Under the pieces are notes generated by a model. The model had not been told where the DNA came from. It searched no databases and saw only the letters and a program-made list of their open reading frames with translations. From Takakia lepidozioides (lineage: Eukaryota; Streptophyta; Takakiopsida; Takakiales; Takakiaceae), in the NCBI GenBank assembly GCA_030704615.1, contig CM060732.1, positions 77,543,053 to 77,607,052 of the forward strand: a stretch of 64,000 nucleotides of DNA, written 5' to 3'. A program made the translations under genes and the position numbers. Positions within the stretch are counted from its first letter, which is position 1. Each line of letters begins with the position of its first letter. Positions 48,331 through 61,467 of the stretch are shown here, one piece after another.

Positions 48331-48479
48331 AAAAACAAGCATACATCTTTGTCTTCCTACTAGCAGCTGACAATGACAGCCTAGAATTGTTCTAGCAAAT
48401 ACCCCCAACCCTACTTATCAACGAGCAACGAGCAAACTTACAACATTCAATATGCATCTCAGGGCCAAGTCTGGTGAGA

Positions 48480-48640
48480 GGGCAAAACAAGCTGAAATAG
48501 GTCGAAGAAGAAGGTGCCCAGGTTTCTTGTAGCTCTGATCCACTGGGAATCATATGTAATCTTGTGCTTGATATCCTGCCCTATTGGATGAATCTAGACC
48601 CACACTCTATCCTTGCTCCTTCAGCTATCCCAGCCTCTGC
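48480..48640 (-). pseudogene. Unidentified gene fragment X, copy 3 (most decayed)
   Basis: Shares nucleotide blocks with copies 1 and 2, such as GGATGAATCT followed by ACACTCTATCC and GCTCCTTC, and GGTTTCTTGTAGCT. The alanine-rich part is missing. Same orientation as the other two. Confidence 0.5.
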
Positions 48641-49019
48641 ACACATCACGCATACATCCCCGCCTTGCTTCGAACGGCTGACATTGACGGCCTAGATTTG
48701 TTCTAGCAAACACCCCAACCCTACTCATAACACACTAGTTCCTATGCTGAATGGCGTCTCCTTCTCTTTGGATTGTAACAGGCATTCACTTTTTTTCCTC
48801 GATCGTCCCACCCTTGACTGGGGTCGGAAAATTATTCCTTCCACAACTTCTCCTCATCCCTATATGTTCTTGGATACTTTCCTGTTGCCAAAAAAATTTA
48901 GACCGCCATAGATCAACCCAACAAGCTAACTTGTAGAATTCAACATGGAAATCAGGGTCGACTTTGATAAGAGGGCAAAACAGGCTGAAATGTGCTGAAG
49001 ACCTACCCCCTATCCCACC

Positions 49020-49190
49020 AGCTCCGCTCGTCGTCTCTCATGATCAGACTCGACCCTAAAACAAAACAAACATAGCTCCGCCCTATTCGACGTCTCTCAT
49101 GATCAGACTCGACACTAAAAGAAAGTAAACACAGCTCCGTCCTGATTGTTGTCTCTCACGATCAAACTCGACACAAAGAAAACAAACAGA
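49020..49190. repeat. Minisatellite, three copies of a unit of about 57 bp
   Basis: Each unit contains AGCTCCG(C/T)CC-like sequence, then GTCTCTCA(T/C)GATCA, then ACTCGACAC and an A-rich end. Lies inside the CACTA element. Confidence 0.75.
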
Positions 49191-49719
49191 TGGCTGGAGA
49201 GACAAAAAAACGCTAAGTCCCCTCTACTCATGACTAGATGGATGAGAAGACATTACATTTATCATGGTAATTCCACTGTGGAACGATTGAGTTAAGAATC
49301 TAAGATCGTTATTTTTCAGATATGAGCCAGGCATGAGTCTAGGGAATTCTTAAGGAACCGGGGAACAGGGAACCAAGACAAGTTATTGAAAATAGATTTT
49401 CCCTTATATTGTTTTTTTTTTTTTTTAAAGTGTTATGTTTAAAGAGCCTGGTTGGTCATATCTTTGTCAAATGAGCTCCGTTTGACGCAATTTTTAGGGG
49501 GATGGCTGCAGAAAGTGCAAAATCTATTTACCTAGACATGTAGTTTTTTTTTGGACCTGACCAGAAATCTATAGAATTTTTCTAATGTAAATTAGATCCT
49601 CGATAGATGGATGGATTTTGGGTTTTCCATCAATACATCCATCCATTCATTTGTTTTTCCATTTTTTGGCCATTTTAATTTCATCCATTCATCCAAAATA
49701 AATCTTTAAATGAGTTTCA

Positions 49720-49910
49720 CTGTCAGTTCATCCAATTGTTGTCAGCTCAGCGTTTGCATTATCATTCGTTCATATGTTCATCCAATAGTTGCCAGCAAGG
49801 CGTTTGTTGTATCATTCGTTCATTCGTTCATACATTCATTCAGTGCACAAAAGTTATGTTTGATACGTTCATCCAATAGTTGCCAGCGAGGCATTTGTGT
49901 ATCATTCGTT
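49720..49910. repeat. Tandem repeat with GTTCATCCAATAGTTG units
   Basis: Three imperfect units begin near 49727, 49768 and 49869. Each carries GTTCATCCAAT(A/T)GTTG, then CAGC(G/A)(A/C)GGC and TATCATTCGTT. CATTCGTTCATT runs add a 4-bp periodicity. Lies inside the right half of the CACTA element. Confidence 0.7.
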
Positions 49911-50501
49911 GAGATAATACAGCTGTTTTGTTTCACTACCTTAACCAGCACTCGATTAGTTTTACTGTTAATCTGCTGGGTCAGTAAAACAATAGTTAAA
50001 TATTTTTACTACTTATTATCCTCATACTTAACACGACCTAACAACCCTAAATTCAAGCACATTCATCCTAATTCATCCTAATCATTCATTCATTCACAGG
50101 GTGTGGCTTAGTGCCCGCGAGCAATGATATGTTGACACGTCGTCATTTGCAATCACATCCTGCATATGTTTCATCTATTTATGTTTGCATCGTCTACTTA
50201 GACACTCATTGGGCAACCGGCAATCGCCACGTGCACTTGTGAATACTGGCAGTCATACTTCCCATGCCCACGTCATCCTGTTGCAGTTTTGGCCATGACT
50301 CCTAGTCGTATCTACCATCTTCCCCTATCTGGTCAAACATGTTTGACCGCAGATCCTGACGTGGCGGAGGTATAAGGTGGTATATATGACTTCTGCTGGT
50401 CACAAATGGCAACCAAGACTGCCCCATTGCATTTTGTAGACATATATGCTACGACTAGGCAAATGTGGCAGACGTTAAAGCCGGAATCTGTTGTAGTGAT
50501 G

Positions 50502-53500
50502 TTGAATATATAATTTCTGTAACCTTGAATAGTGCTTTAGTACCACTTAATACAACTGGTTTTATCAATCCACAAGTCATAATTAGCCTTGCCCAAATCT
50601 GTGTTTATATTCCAACACAAAATATACGATGGTTCTATGATGTTAGGTCTCGCATGTCATGGTTGTGTAGCCCTTCACTCATTTGACATGGTTGAACGGG
50701 AGCCAAACCCCTTTTGTATATGATGCACACTGAAGGTCTACCCCATTGCCTCTTCTAGTGACATTTTGCAAAGGAAAATATCTCTGATATCAATGAATGA
50801 GTCTTTGTTGTAGGCTCATGTTTGACCGACATAGTGTTTTCAAGCCTTGGAGCTTTGAACATCTCACAAGTGATTGTGGAATGATATTACATAAAGTTTG
50901 GCAACTCTTCAACGACACACATGGTACTAAGTAGCCCCAAAATCAATCCAACAAAATCAACAGTAGCCCAATGACTAACTGTTGTTAGCGAGCAGTTGAT
51001 TTCTAATATTTGTGTTCATTTTTTCAGTTATTTGATTGGAATCACATGCACTCTAATTATAAATACAACAGAATGTAAAATCAACAGGTCGTTCGTGAAT
51101 TGTTTTTTTGTTCTGCAGCTCTTCTAAAATGATAGAACATATTAAAATCTGTTTTAAATATTTGTATTAGTTTGCATTCCATTTTCTTTTATGACGTCTG
51201 ATTTGCTTTTGTGGTAGATGTTTACATTTATGGTCTTTGAACTATTTTTTTTCTTTCATTCTTGTCCTCATTGTTATATGTAGCTTGAAGTAACGGAAGA
51301 TGATAGTCTTTTATGTGAAATAGCACCATATTAAGTTAGGTAGAGTCCTTCTCTCTTTGGAAGAATGATTAGAAAATACATGTAAACATTTCGAGATGAC
51401 ATACAAGGTCAAGAGGAACATATTGATGGGTTGCACTAACGTGAACATAGTTTCCTCTAAGAAAGCAAACTCTTTGCATACCATTTGGAGTATACAAATC
51501 TCTAGTGAGAGATTTGACTTTCGCGATCAAAACCTTGAATGCTAGTTTGAGAATTAGGACTTATAGCAAAGTGAGAGAACCAAATGTTTAGTTGGGAAGA
51601 TGTAAGATGACAATCGTCGATTAATGCTAGTATGCAATAGATAAATTGATTGTCTATATCCTACTAAGATGAGTTGGCATATGCAAGTGCACTAATTGGT
51701 CATCCACCCGAATGAGGACTATGTGATGGTTTTTAAAGCAATGCATGATTGAACAAATAAAACTCGTAATATTTTTTTATTCTTTTGTATAAGCTGTTAA
51801 TGATTTTGGATCTACTCTAATATTGATTGTTCTTTCAAATTTCTATCTTCCAAAATAGTAGTCGTTGACATATGTAAACTCGTTGCATACAATATGTAAT
51901 ATTATGGGCTCTCGGTTGAACTTAACTCAACTCTACAAGACTCCCTAAATAACCTCATCAAAAAGATATTTGATACAATAGATGTTATTTATAATATTTA
52001 TTTTTCTAAGGTATCTTTTTTCAAAATGTTAGACCGGCTATAGTTGGTCATCCATACTGGGATGACCGATTCAAAATACATGTATAAGCCAAAAATTCGT
52101 TATGACCCAACTTTGGACACACACACACTTAAGGTTAGATGTTAATGGCATTTCATCTTGCACCATTGATGTACAATGGTGGTTGGTAAATGATATATAC
52201 TTGTTTTCGTCCAACTTAAAAACCATCATCCTTAAACATTAATCATCATGTTTGATGTGTTCAAGACCAATTAAACAAAGCCCAAGCCTACGGTGACCTG
52301 CTACTAATCTTCATTATATTACACTAAAATATAGATTAATTTGAGTCATGATGATTTTGAATGGAGTATTTACTACATATTCAAGAAAGCATTGGGAAAA
52401 AGAAATAAGTGGTGATGATATGACAATGAGTTGTTGTGGTTTGCTGCAACTCATTGTTTCTTTCTCACATTTGAATTTTAACAGCTGAAGTAACTTGAGA
52501 AGTTTGGATTTGGCCAATGTACCATGGTCTGTGCTGACTACATCAAAGCTCACACAAGGACTTAACTTCTTGATTTGAGTTGCATGCGAGGGCTTCTCTA
52601 ATGCTGATTCCGGGGACGGATGACACACCGAATTGGAAGAGTAGAAGAGGGGGATGCAGATAAAACATCTCTTACTTTGCAGGAGGCCAGAGCAATCTGG
52701 TCAAGGTTGCACGAATGAGAGTCTCGTTTCAGAAGAAGAATGTAAACGCAATGTCCGCGGTGTCCAAGAAGAAGGATAAGATAATGTCGGGCTCTGAGGT
52801 GAATAATAGGGGTTAGGGTTTGGATTTATCAGATTGCACTGGAGTTTTAAATGATCAACAAACTTCATTAAACGTAAAACCGTATGCAAGAAAAATAACG
52901 AATAAAGGTTTCATTTGATCAAGACAGTTTGTTACGGAGATGCATTGCAAAAGATGGAAACTTCACATATCTTCACCTCTCACCAATCCAAAAGTCCGGT
53001 TGGGAGATGGAGAAAAGAATCTACACTATCCCGGAACCACTCAAGGAAAGTTTGGTGGTAACGCGCCCCAAAGTTCAACGCACCTGCAACAAAAAAGGTA
53101 GAGGTCAATACTTTTGAAACATTGAATGAACCCTGTTTAGAAAATAAACAAGTAGTAGACATATCAGGAAGAAGAGCTTTGTCGTCCCCTGATATTTATT
53201 CTGGTGTCAACTGACTTTTCAACTCGTTCACCATAATTGTATTGTGCTATAAATAGCATACAATATCACATTTTTTATGATGTCTCTGCACACGTTGTCT
53301 TAATCATGTCTCAAAGGAGTTGAACTCAGATTGAAGCAGCTCAAATGTAACTTAGAAACTTTCAAATTTATGGGTATCACATTTGGTACGAATTATGTTT
53401 ATTCGTGACTTGATATGAAGTCAATTATGCGAGTCTGACTTAGGTATTAGCTTTAAAACTCAAAATCGTTAAAAAAAAGCTACATCAATGTGTACAATTA

Positions 53501-53546
53501 TCATACAAAAAAAGTGCAATATAGATTTTTTTTTGAATAAATGGGA
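50502..53546. other. AT-rich intergenic stretch, no gene recognised
   Basis: No recognised coding sequence on either strand. A short plus-strand frame near 52700-52800 is lysine-rich but has no family match. The first part may contain the other half of the gypsy LTR split by the CACTA insertion. Confidence 0.35.
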
Positions 53547-53753
53547 TCAATACCGCATTAGCGATTCTCGCGAGCGCAATGTTAGCTTGTGCACACTCCT
53601 TGTGACCGCCTCATTCCACACCTTGCTTGCCAGCCTTGCTCCGTGCCTATCCACGCCGTCGTCCAATCTATGTACGATTTGCTCCACCAAGCCAAACATC
53701 CCTACAACGATGGATTTGCAAAGGTGCGATGCAATTTGGAAGTGCATGATCAA
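53547..53753 (-). pseudogene. F-box/LRR protein N-terminal fragment
   Basis: The minus-strand frame reads LVEQIVHRLDDGVDRHGAR followed by LASKVWNEAVTRSVHKLTL and RSRESLMR. This matches the F-box to first-LRR transition of plant F-box/LRR proteins (VDRHxxxLVSKxWxxAVTRSVxxLTLR). The frame ends right after it and no LRR array follows, so only a fragment survives. Confidence 0.6.
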
Positions 53754-53859
53754 ACCTAAAGAGTTGCAGATGGTTGATGTGACGCGTATCTTCTATGATA
53801 TTTCTACACCATCTACTCGTTTACAGGAGTACAGATACACAAATATTACAAGATACTGA

Positions 53860-56714
53860 CGCTTTGTCACCATCATCAAGAATGATGGACTTCAGCTCAA
53901 TGTACACAACAAGTTCTTAAACCCTTGAGCCTCAAGCTTCAGAACCATTTGCTCTACACTAGTTACATATGAACTATAATAGTTTTCATTATCTCAGCAC
54001 ATAGACTACAAACAACCCTCACAGTATGAAACAACCCTCATAGTATGAATTCTTTAGTGAAATCACATAGTGAACATAACACTATTTGACAGACGGGATC
54101 TTTTATGAGGATAAAATGGGTTCCTATACTTGTTAGATTGAATTCCAGAATGGGCAAATATGCCCAAACTTGAAGGGGTTGAGTTGAACAGGTACCATAC
54201 TAAGATTGCAATTTTCCGCACCATACTACAAAAATCTAGGGATTGCTTAATCCCCTCAAGATTAGAAGTGGCCTTGTTCCATCTAGACTCCTCTGGTTCT
54301 TGCGTTTTCTTCTTCGTACAATTTTGAGGAGGTCCGACATGAGCATAAAATCGTGACCGCAGTCTTGTAGACGTCTTGTACATATCTGTTCACAACAAGA
54401 CTGGTATGTTGCACAAAGCGTTTTAGATTAAACATCCATTTGTTTTTTTTATTGTACATAGTCCAATTTTGTACTACTGTTTTGGCCACTTTCCATTTTA
54501 TATACAAAAGCTTATGTTTTCCTCGATTTGTAGATGCAACGTAACTTCTTTTCATTGAAAGCGCCCCAACAACCATCACAATACTAATACAAACATGAAT
54601 AAGTATTGAAAATACTATACAATACTAATTAGACCCACATATGAGAGAAGAACATATGGGAGAAGAATAGAGTAATGTTGATGACACAAGCTATATGTTT
54701 TGCTATGTGGGGAGATTGTTGTAGGTGTTATCTTTACCTTTTTCAACTATTGAAATAGATATTTTTCCCCAAAAATTAATGAATTGGCCAACGCCTTTTT
54801 ATTTAAAAAAAATAGATAATATCAAGTCTATTTTAAATAGTAAGTGGAAATGGATCAATGCGATTCAGGGCTTCCTCCTCGATGGATCGGTCTTCCATCT
54901 GCACTTGCAAATGGTATGCAAAGTGTTTATTTCCGGCTTGGTGATGCTTAACAAATTAATTAAAAAACACCTAGGAATATGGGATGACCCTAGAACAACG
55001 CCACCTGGTCATGTCGTGCATTGCAAGTTGCTGAGAGAGATGCCTACATATATGTATTGGAATGGTTGGATACTGCATGAACGACAGGGACGAACCCGAT
55101 TTTCAATTTGTGCAGTTCAATGTTATAGGCAATGAAATCAACGAGGGTATATACGGCGCCTCTGCAGCAAAAAACCGTGTATATCTCACCCTTCATAATA
55201 TTGTATAGCAAGCTCAGATGTGGTATAAATACAAGATGCACACTTACTTGTCTTCTACGTTGTCAAAGGTGTTGGCGCTAGATATGTTGAGATTTGGACA
55301 ATTTTACCCGGCTGGAGGGTGGGTTATTCCATTTCAAATACTAGAGCCCACTCTCACGTAACTGACGAAGGAATACTTCCATTTTTTGCAACCAAGCACT
55401 GTCGATATCTGCTCCCCTAACAATGATCGTGACGCTAGCCTGAATGAACTTCTTCCCTTCCCTGTATCGCTCCTTTGCCCTGTCTCTTGCTATCCCCTTC
55501 ATCCCTCTCATCGTTTCAAACAATTACACACGAAAGCATCACGAGTCAGCGGCCTTCGGTCCGTGGCTTCTAGACGCTGATAGGCTTTTCTAGAAGCGTG
55601 GACACACGTCCAAATATGGCCTTTGATCCGTGGCTTTCAGACTGGACAGTGTTGAGAGTGAAAGATTTGCTGCAGTGGCCGCTAAAGCCCAGTCTGTTGC
55701 AACCAAATAATGTGTAGCTGTGAACGTATGTTGATCAACGAGTACTCCGTCGCCACATTTGCGCTGGGTCGCTGCTTGCCATGTAGGAGCTCAGTGAGCA
55801 GGAGTGGAAGGTGCTGTGAAAGGGAGCACCACCTATACTTTGTAAGGCCAAGCAACGGCCACGAGCACTAATCTGCTCGGTCAGAGAAAGCCAATTTGGA
55901 TCCCCAACACCCAATCATCAACACTCTTGTGCGTCCTTGGTAAGCAACAATTGAAAAACTCTTGCGTGGATTTGAACCTCAGATGATCCGGTGGGCTGTG
56001 AGAGTGGGAAGCTCTAGATTGCATCACCATGCCCGCACTGTATGCACTCTCGGGCAACTGCCTGACGTCCTCTTGGCTGCCTGCCGTGCTGGAGTTGGTC
56101 TCATTGCAGCGCACCTTATTGTTATCTCGTGAGTGCTGTGCCACTTTTGACCATCTTGGATTTGAGGGATAACGAGTATGTTGATTATGGTAGTTCCTGA
56201 GAATGTCGTTCGGCATGGTCTCGTGAACGTAATTCTTCTATAATTTTGGATTAGTCCTCTGAACATCTGCCAGCTATATTGGAATTGGCCACATTGCATT
56301 ATTTTCTCGTGAATTTGACGCCTCTGTCATATCTGACTTAGCGCAAATTTGAGAGAGTGGCTCGTCGTTGGGTTTGCTCTCTCTGGGCATTCCCCAGCTC
56401 CCGATTGAGAGACTTTGCATTTGGGTTTCTGCCTCTTCGCATCTATCTGTTGTCTTGCAATGGGTCTCATTGCATCGTACTTCAATAGTAATTGTTGTGC
56501 CACCGAAAATCCGAGAGCTTTCCGATCTGCCTGCTATTTTGGGATTGACTCATTGTTTCACAGCAGAGTACATGTTGTGAGTACACTGTTTCTGGTAGTG
56601 GGAACTTCATCCTGTAACTCGAAAGTATGTCACTTTTGACTGCTCTTTCAAGCCTGCGGATCGTATGTATGATTGGAAGGAAAATGTCGCCTTATGCAGT
56701 AGTAGCATGTGGCA
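53860..56714. other. Intergenic stretch and CRY-DASH upstream region
   Basis: An open frame at 54725-55135 (+) has no recognisable domain. A B-box-like motif GAGGTTCAAATCC on the minus strand near 55970 hints at a SINE remnant. Sequence at 56080-56580 contains loosely repeated pieces (CTCATTGCA, ATCTCGTGA). The CRY-DASH promoter should lie in the last few hundred bases; no TATA box can be assigned with confidence. Confidence 0.35.
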
Positions 56715-59700
56715 ATGGCAGGGGGTTGCATACGGCGGAGGTACGGTGTGGCAGTGGTAACGGCTGCAGGAGGGAAACAGTCCATGGCTTCCCAAGCAAG
56801 TCGGGGAGGGGATCTCAGAAGGGGGCAGGGAGTGGCAATTGTTTGGCTTCGAAATGATTTGCGCGTTGCAGACAATGAGGCTTTGTTACGTGCATGGCAA
56901 TCATCACAGGCGGTGGTGCCTCTCTATTGTGTGGACCCTCGCCTGTATGGAACCACCCATACTTTTGGCTTCCCCAAAACTGGAGGTGAGACATCGTTGG
57001 CTATTGGTCACGTCACCATGGCATTTCCAGGTTACTCTTGCATCCGGAGATATTCACAGGCACTACCTGCTGATTTGGTGTATGGTGATGTGTCGATATC
57101 TTTGTTTGGCAGAACTTCGAGCACAATTTATTATGGAGAGTGTGGCAGACCTTCGCAACAACTTACGACAACGGGGCTTGGATCTCATTGTTCGGAAGGG
57201 CAAACCTGAGGACATTGTTCCCACATTAGCCCAAGCTATTGGGGCTCACACTGTACGACTTCTATCATTGTGGACGCTCAATGTGCAGAAGCAATGTTCA
57301 TAGTTATGCAATAGCTTTGACACCAAAATTTGAAATTGACTGTGGCAGCAAATTTTGGACTGAAAAAATGTAAGTCCAGCAGCCTCGGAAGTGACTTCAC
57401 CGTGTTGGGAAGACTCACTGGGGGTGTGGAGCAGATGCTTTGGCCCTGCTTCAATTGTTGATAACAGGGGCAACAGTATGAATTTTGACTAACCCTAAAC
57501 CCTACCCAGAGCTTGAAGGAGTTTCAGCATGTTGTATGTTCTCCAGTATTGCGAGCGTCAAGCTTCTGTCCTCGGTCTAGCTATGGAGATTCTCAAAGGG
57601 TCAGTCTACCATAGCTTCAAAGTGAAAGGATGAGGGCGGAGGATGTACCATGCTGGCACTCCTGATTCATATCATGGAAGTACTGTAGGGTCTAGGACCC
57701 CAGAGTGTTTTACAAAGCTAATTTTGTGGTGGAGAGCGTAAAGTGCTCCCCAACCCAGATAATCAAACAGAAGGTGCTGAAATCTTGGACTGAATGGGTA
57801 CAATCATAAGAGTCCTTGGGGAGGCCAGGTCTTAAACATAGCCAAGATTGTTTCTACTCACTCTGTGAAATTGGCTATTGAAGCTTGAGACAGCTGCAAT
57901 TTCACTTCTTTGCTGTCCAAACCCTTGGCTCATCCACGCCATCAGAACATATCCAAATGATGTTTTCTTAGGGCAAATTCTCACTCCATGGGAAGGGGAC
58001 TTTTCACATGTTCCCTATAAGTCAAGACTGACTTGTCGTAATATCAAATTATATGCCATGGCAGGTCCTCATAGCCTGGGTGGCTGGTTTCAGGTGTTTG
58101 CCCATAGAGAAACGTGCATTGAGGAGACTCGAGTTGAGAGGAGTGTCAGACATGGGCTTTCTAAATTGCGAGATGGTGCACAGAAAGGAGTGGTACTCCA
58201 GTTTGTGTGGGGTGGTACTCTGTATCATTTGGATGATCTGCCCTTTACAACTGCTCTTCTTCCTGATGTCTACACCCAGTTTCGAAAGGTCCATCTGCTC
58301 ACTCATCTCTACTTTTTCGAAACCTTGACCAGTCTGAGCGTTCGTTGCATAGCAGCATGTAGAGTATCGTAAGTTTTCTGAAGGCCGGAAATCATTAAAC
58401 ATGCTACAATATTGCTTTGCCCCTGTGATCACTGTTAATTTTAGGTTGATTGAGATGCAACAGATGCTCTTGAGTTCGTGAAGAGCATCTGTTGCAAGAG
58501 TGTGCTGTTGACAAGGCACGTTGTGCAGAATATCTTCGTGAAAGGGCTGCTACTATATTTTGTTGCAGCATGTATTATGTCATATTAATTTTCTCTTGGC
58601 TGCTTGTGTGGCAGGGAGTGGAATCATCCTGTAAGATCCGGCCAGCAATGAAAATGCCAGCAGAGCTTGGACCAATGCCAGAAAAGCTTGTGGATAAAGT
58701 TGGGGATCTTGGAGACATCCCCACGGTACCCAACCTGGGACTGGTTGCTCGAGAGCAGGTAATTTGATGTTATAGATAAGGTCACGAGGGATTCAATCAA
58801 AGGGGTGGATTTTTTCCTTGGCTGCTTTCTCTCAGCACTGGATTGGATTCGTAACAAAGTATCACTTGAAAGAGTGCTTCCTCTGTGGAGCACTTAATGG
58901 GGTGAATCCCCAGGACCATGTGTTCCTCACTGGTGTTACAGTTCTACAATTGGATTGGGGACACATGACTTAAAAGTTGTAGAGTGCTAGCAGAGCCCGC
59001 TGGGAGTAATGCACTTCGTAGGTGGAGAGACAGCAGCCTTGGCTCGACTAGAGGACTACTTCTGGTCAAAGGTATGTGGATGAATCCTACTGCCATGTCT
59101 TCCTTCTTAAATGTAAGGTTTCATGTTCGAATCCGAGCTTGTAGATTAAACCAACGCATCAGTTCTTTGTAAACAGTCAATCTCAGCATATGATATGATA
59201 GTTGTATGGAGTAAGTCTGGTCAAGTCTGGTCAATAGTAAGTCGACTGATCAACCCTATGACATGGATTTTGAATAACTGCAGCATTTTTATTAAACAAG
59301 CATGCCAATGACTTGAATCCCGGAAGGGGTATTATTGTTGCAGGATAAATTACGCATGTATAAAGAGACCCGCAATGGAATGTTGGGTGCAGACTACTCC
59401 ACCAAATTCTCTCCCTGGCTTGCACATGGGTGCCTTTCTCCAAGGACCATTCATGCTGAGGTATAAACGTATAAAAAAGCTATTAGACAAGGAGCAGAAA
59501 AGAGAGGGTTTCAACTTCTCTGAACCTACCTTTGTCTGCTGGATTTGATATGCTGGGAGACTGAAGATTTTGAAGGTGCCCGTACCCTCCTGAGAAACCC
59601 TTGAAACAAAGGAAGTGGTGCTTTGGTGTGAGCAGGTGAAGCGCTATGAGCAAGAGAGAGTGGCCAATGATTCAACCTACTGGTACTTCTATCCCCTAGT

Positions 59701-61467
59701 CTACCTGAAGGTAGGTATCTTTTGAGTTTTGACCAATCACAGGAATGCAATGGCATGTGGCTAGTTCAATCTTCTGCTGTCACATGCTAACCTTTCTAAC
59801 CTCTATGGGGTTTTTCTTATGACAGGGTGTTGTTTGAGCTTATATGGCGAGACTACTTCCGTTTTGTCTCCATGAAGTATGGCAATTCAATCTTCCATGT
59901 AGGTATGCTCCTTAGGTGCCACCAACATTGATTGGCGGAACATGGCTTGATATTTTATATATAAAGTTTACCTTTAATCTGCTATGGACAAGAATTTTCT
60001 GAGATGGGGATCTCAGCATGTCACAGTTCTAGGGGAACAAGGCGCTGATTAAGTGGGCATGGGTTGAGTATCCTCATTGTCATTTTGAGTACTAGCTCTG
60101 ATCCTCGATTGCGGTCTGTACATATGCAGGAGGGCCACGGAAAGTTGTAGGGAAACTTTGGAGTCAGAATAGAGAACGCTTTGAAGCTTGGAAGGAGGGC
60201 CGAACTGGGTAATATTGCAACCAATGTCCTTCACCTACATAAAGGATTCATTAGGGGTTCAAAGGGGTGCTTTAACATCCAATCCAGAATTCACCCCTGA
60301 TGAATACTAGGAGTAGGTACTCTTATCTGCTGTTTTTTTCTGGTGTGAAACTTCCCTGCAGAGTGTAATGACAGAGTAGATGTTTTTGCAGGTATCCTCT
60401 GATTGATGCTAACATGAAGGAGCTGGCTGCCACTGGCTTTATGTCCAACCGTGGGCGCCAGGCATGTGTTTCTGATCACTGGCAATGTCGGAAGAAGGGT
60501 TTCTCATATACCTACAATGAAAAACAAGTGATTGAGTGATGGTTTGATAGTTCATTGGGTGCCAAGCTACAGCCTGAGACACTGGGTAGATTCTATAGAT
60601 TGTGCACACTTAAGAGCAGTAGGCTCTTGCATTGTCTGGAGAGTCAATACTAGCACTAAGCTATTGATTCCTATTTATGGGACAAGTTGATTAGTTGGAA
60701 TTTCCAATTGCGAATTCTTTTGTGGGAAGAATAATTGTCCTAGATCACTAACACGGGTTGTGCATGGAGCTTCATGCAGATAGTTTGTTCGTTCATGGTT
60801 CGAGATCTGGGGTTGGACTGGAGAATGGGAGCAGAGTGGTTTGAGACATGTCTGCTTGATTATGACCCCTGTTCCAACTATGGCAACTGGACATATGGTG
60901 CTGGTAATGATCTGTGTCATGCTGAGTCATGGTGAATTCGAAACCATCGACTTATAACATATTTGATAGATAGATAATCAGTGATCTGGTCATTGTCTTG
61001 CTCAAGAGTCTAACATTGTCTATGGCAAATGAAATGCAGGTGTGGGAAATGACCCTCGAGAAGATCGTTATTTCAGCATTCCCAAGCAGGTACGCTAATA
61101 GGAAAGTATTGTCATGAACATGGAAGTTTAGAAAGATGTTTTCTCACTGCCACGAGGAAGTTGAGTGATTTTATTCACTGCTTTGTGTGTTGCACCAAGT
61201 AGAACGCTCAAAATCTGTGCTTGGCAGGCACAAACTTACGACCCGGATGGAAGCTATGTTGCTCATTGGATCCCAGAGTTGTCTTCTCTCCCACCCAAAG
61301 CTCGCAATTTTCCTGGTCAAGCCTACTTGAAGCCCATTGTCCCATTGAAGTTTGGGAGTGCTGGCAGAGGTCACAGTAGCTCCAACAATCAGCAATTGGA
61401 CAGGAGAGGCGGTCAAAACAGCGGTCGGCCATCCAGAGGTGGCCATGGGAATTCTGTGAGGTTTTGA
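56715..61467 (+). CDS. Cryptochrome DASH (CRY-DASH), 13 exons
   Basis: Exons: 56715-56985, 57113-57252, 58094-58288, 58615-58758, 58994-59071, 59344-59460, 59636-59682, 59826-59902, 60130-60208, 60392-60461, 60780-60903, 61040-61089, 61228-61467. They total 1,632 bases, 543 residues plus stop, with no lesion. CRY-DASH proteins are FAD flavoproteins that repair cyclobutane pyrimidine dimers in single-stranded DNA and act in plastids and mitochondria. Visible marks: [17 protein letters not shown] (photolyase domain), [91 protein letters not shown], and [18 protein letters not shown] near the FAD pocket. The N-terminal 45 residues are Arg/Ala/Ser-rich and fit a transit peptide. A stop lies in frame four codons upstream of the ATG. 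The C-tail is Gly/Arg/Ser-rich. The intron after 60461 starts with GC. Confidence 0.95.

Larger units (their letters stand above)
45976..50498. mobile_element. CACTA (En/Spm-type) DNA transposon, non-autonomous, 4,523 bp
   Basis: The left end reads CACTACAACGGAATCCGG and the right end, reverse-complemented, reads CACTACAACAGATTCCGG. The match continues to about 30 bp. The trinucleotide ATG flanks both sides (45973-45975, 50499-50501), the 3-bp target duplication of the superfamily. Subterminal regions share motifs such as AGTCGTATCT(G/A)CCA (near 46088 and 50302) and TATGACTTC. No TNPD-like transposase is encoded. The interior holds PPR fragments, three copies of an unidentified gene fragment, and minisatellites. 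Confidence 0.93.

Noticed and set aside
49020-49910. Possible CRISPR-like array in the tandem repeats
   Set aside because: Units are contiguous minisatellites without unique spacers, in a plant transposon.
54725-55135. 136-codon plus-strand frame
   Set aside because: No domain recognised and no supporting exon structure.
27205-57510. Telomere-like TTTAGGG pairs (27207, 33165, 37619, 43972, 52815, 57490)
   Set aside because: Only one or two units each; common in plant promoters and introns, not interstitial telomere arrays.
59090-59160. B-box-like GTTCGAATCC in a CRY-DASH intron
   Set aside because: No A box or cloverleaf at the right distance; not a tRNA gene.
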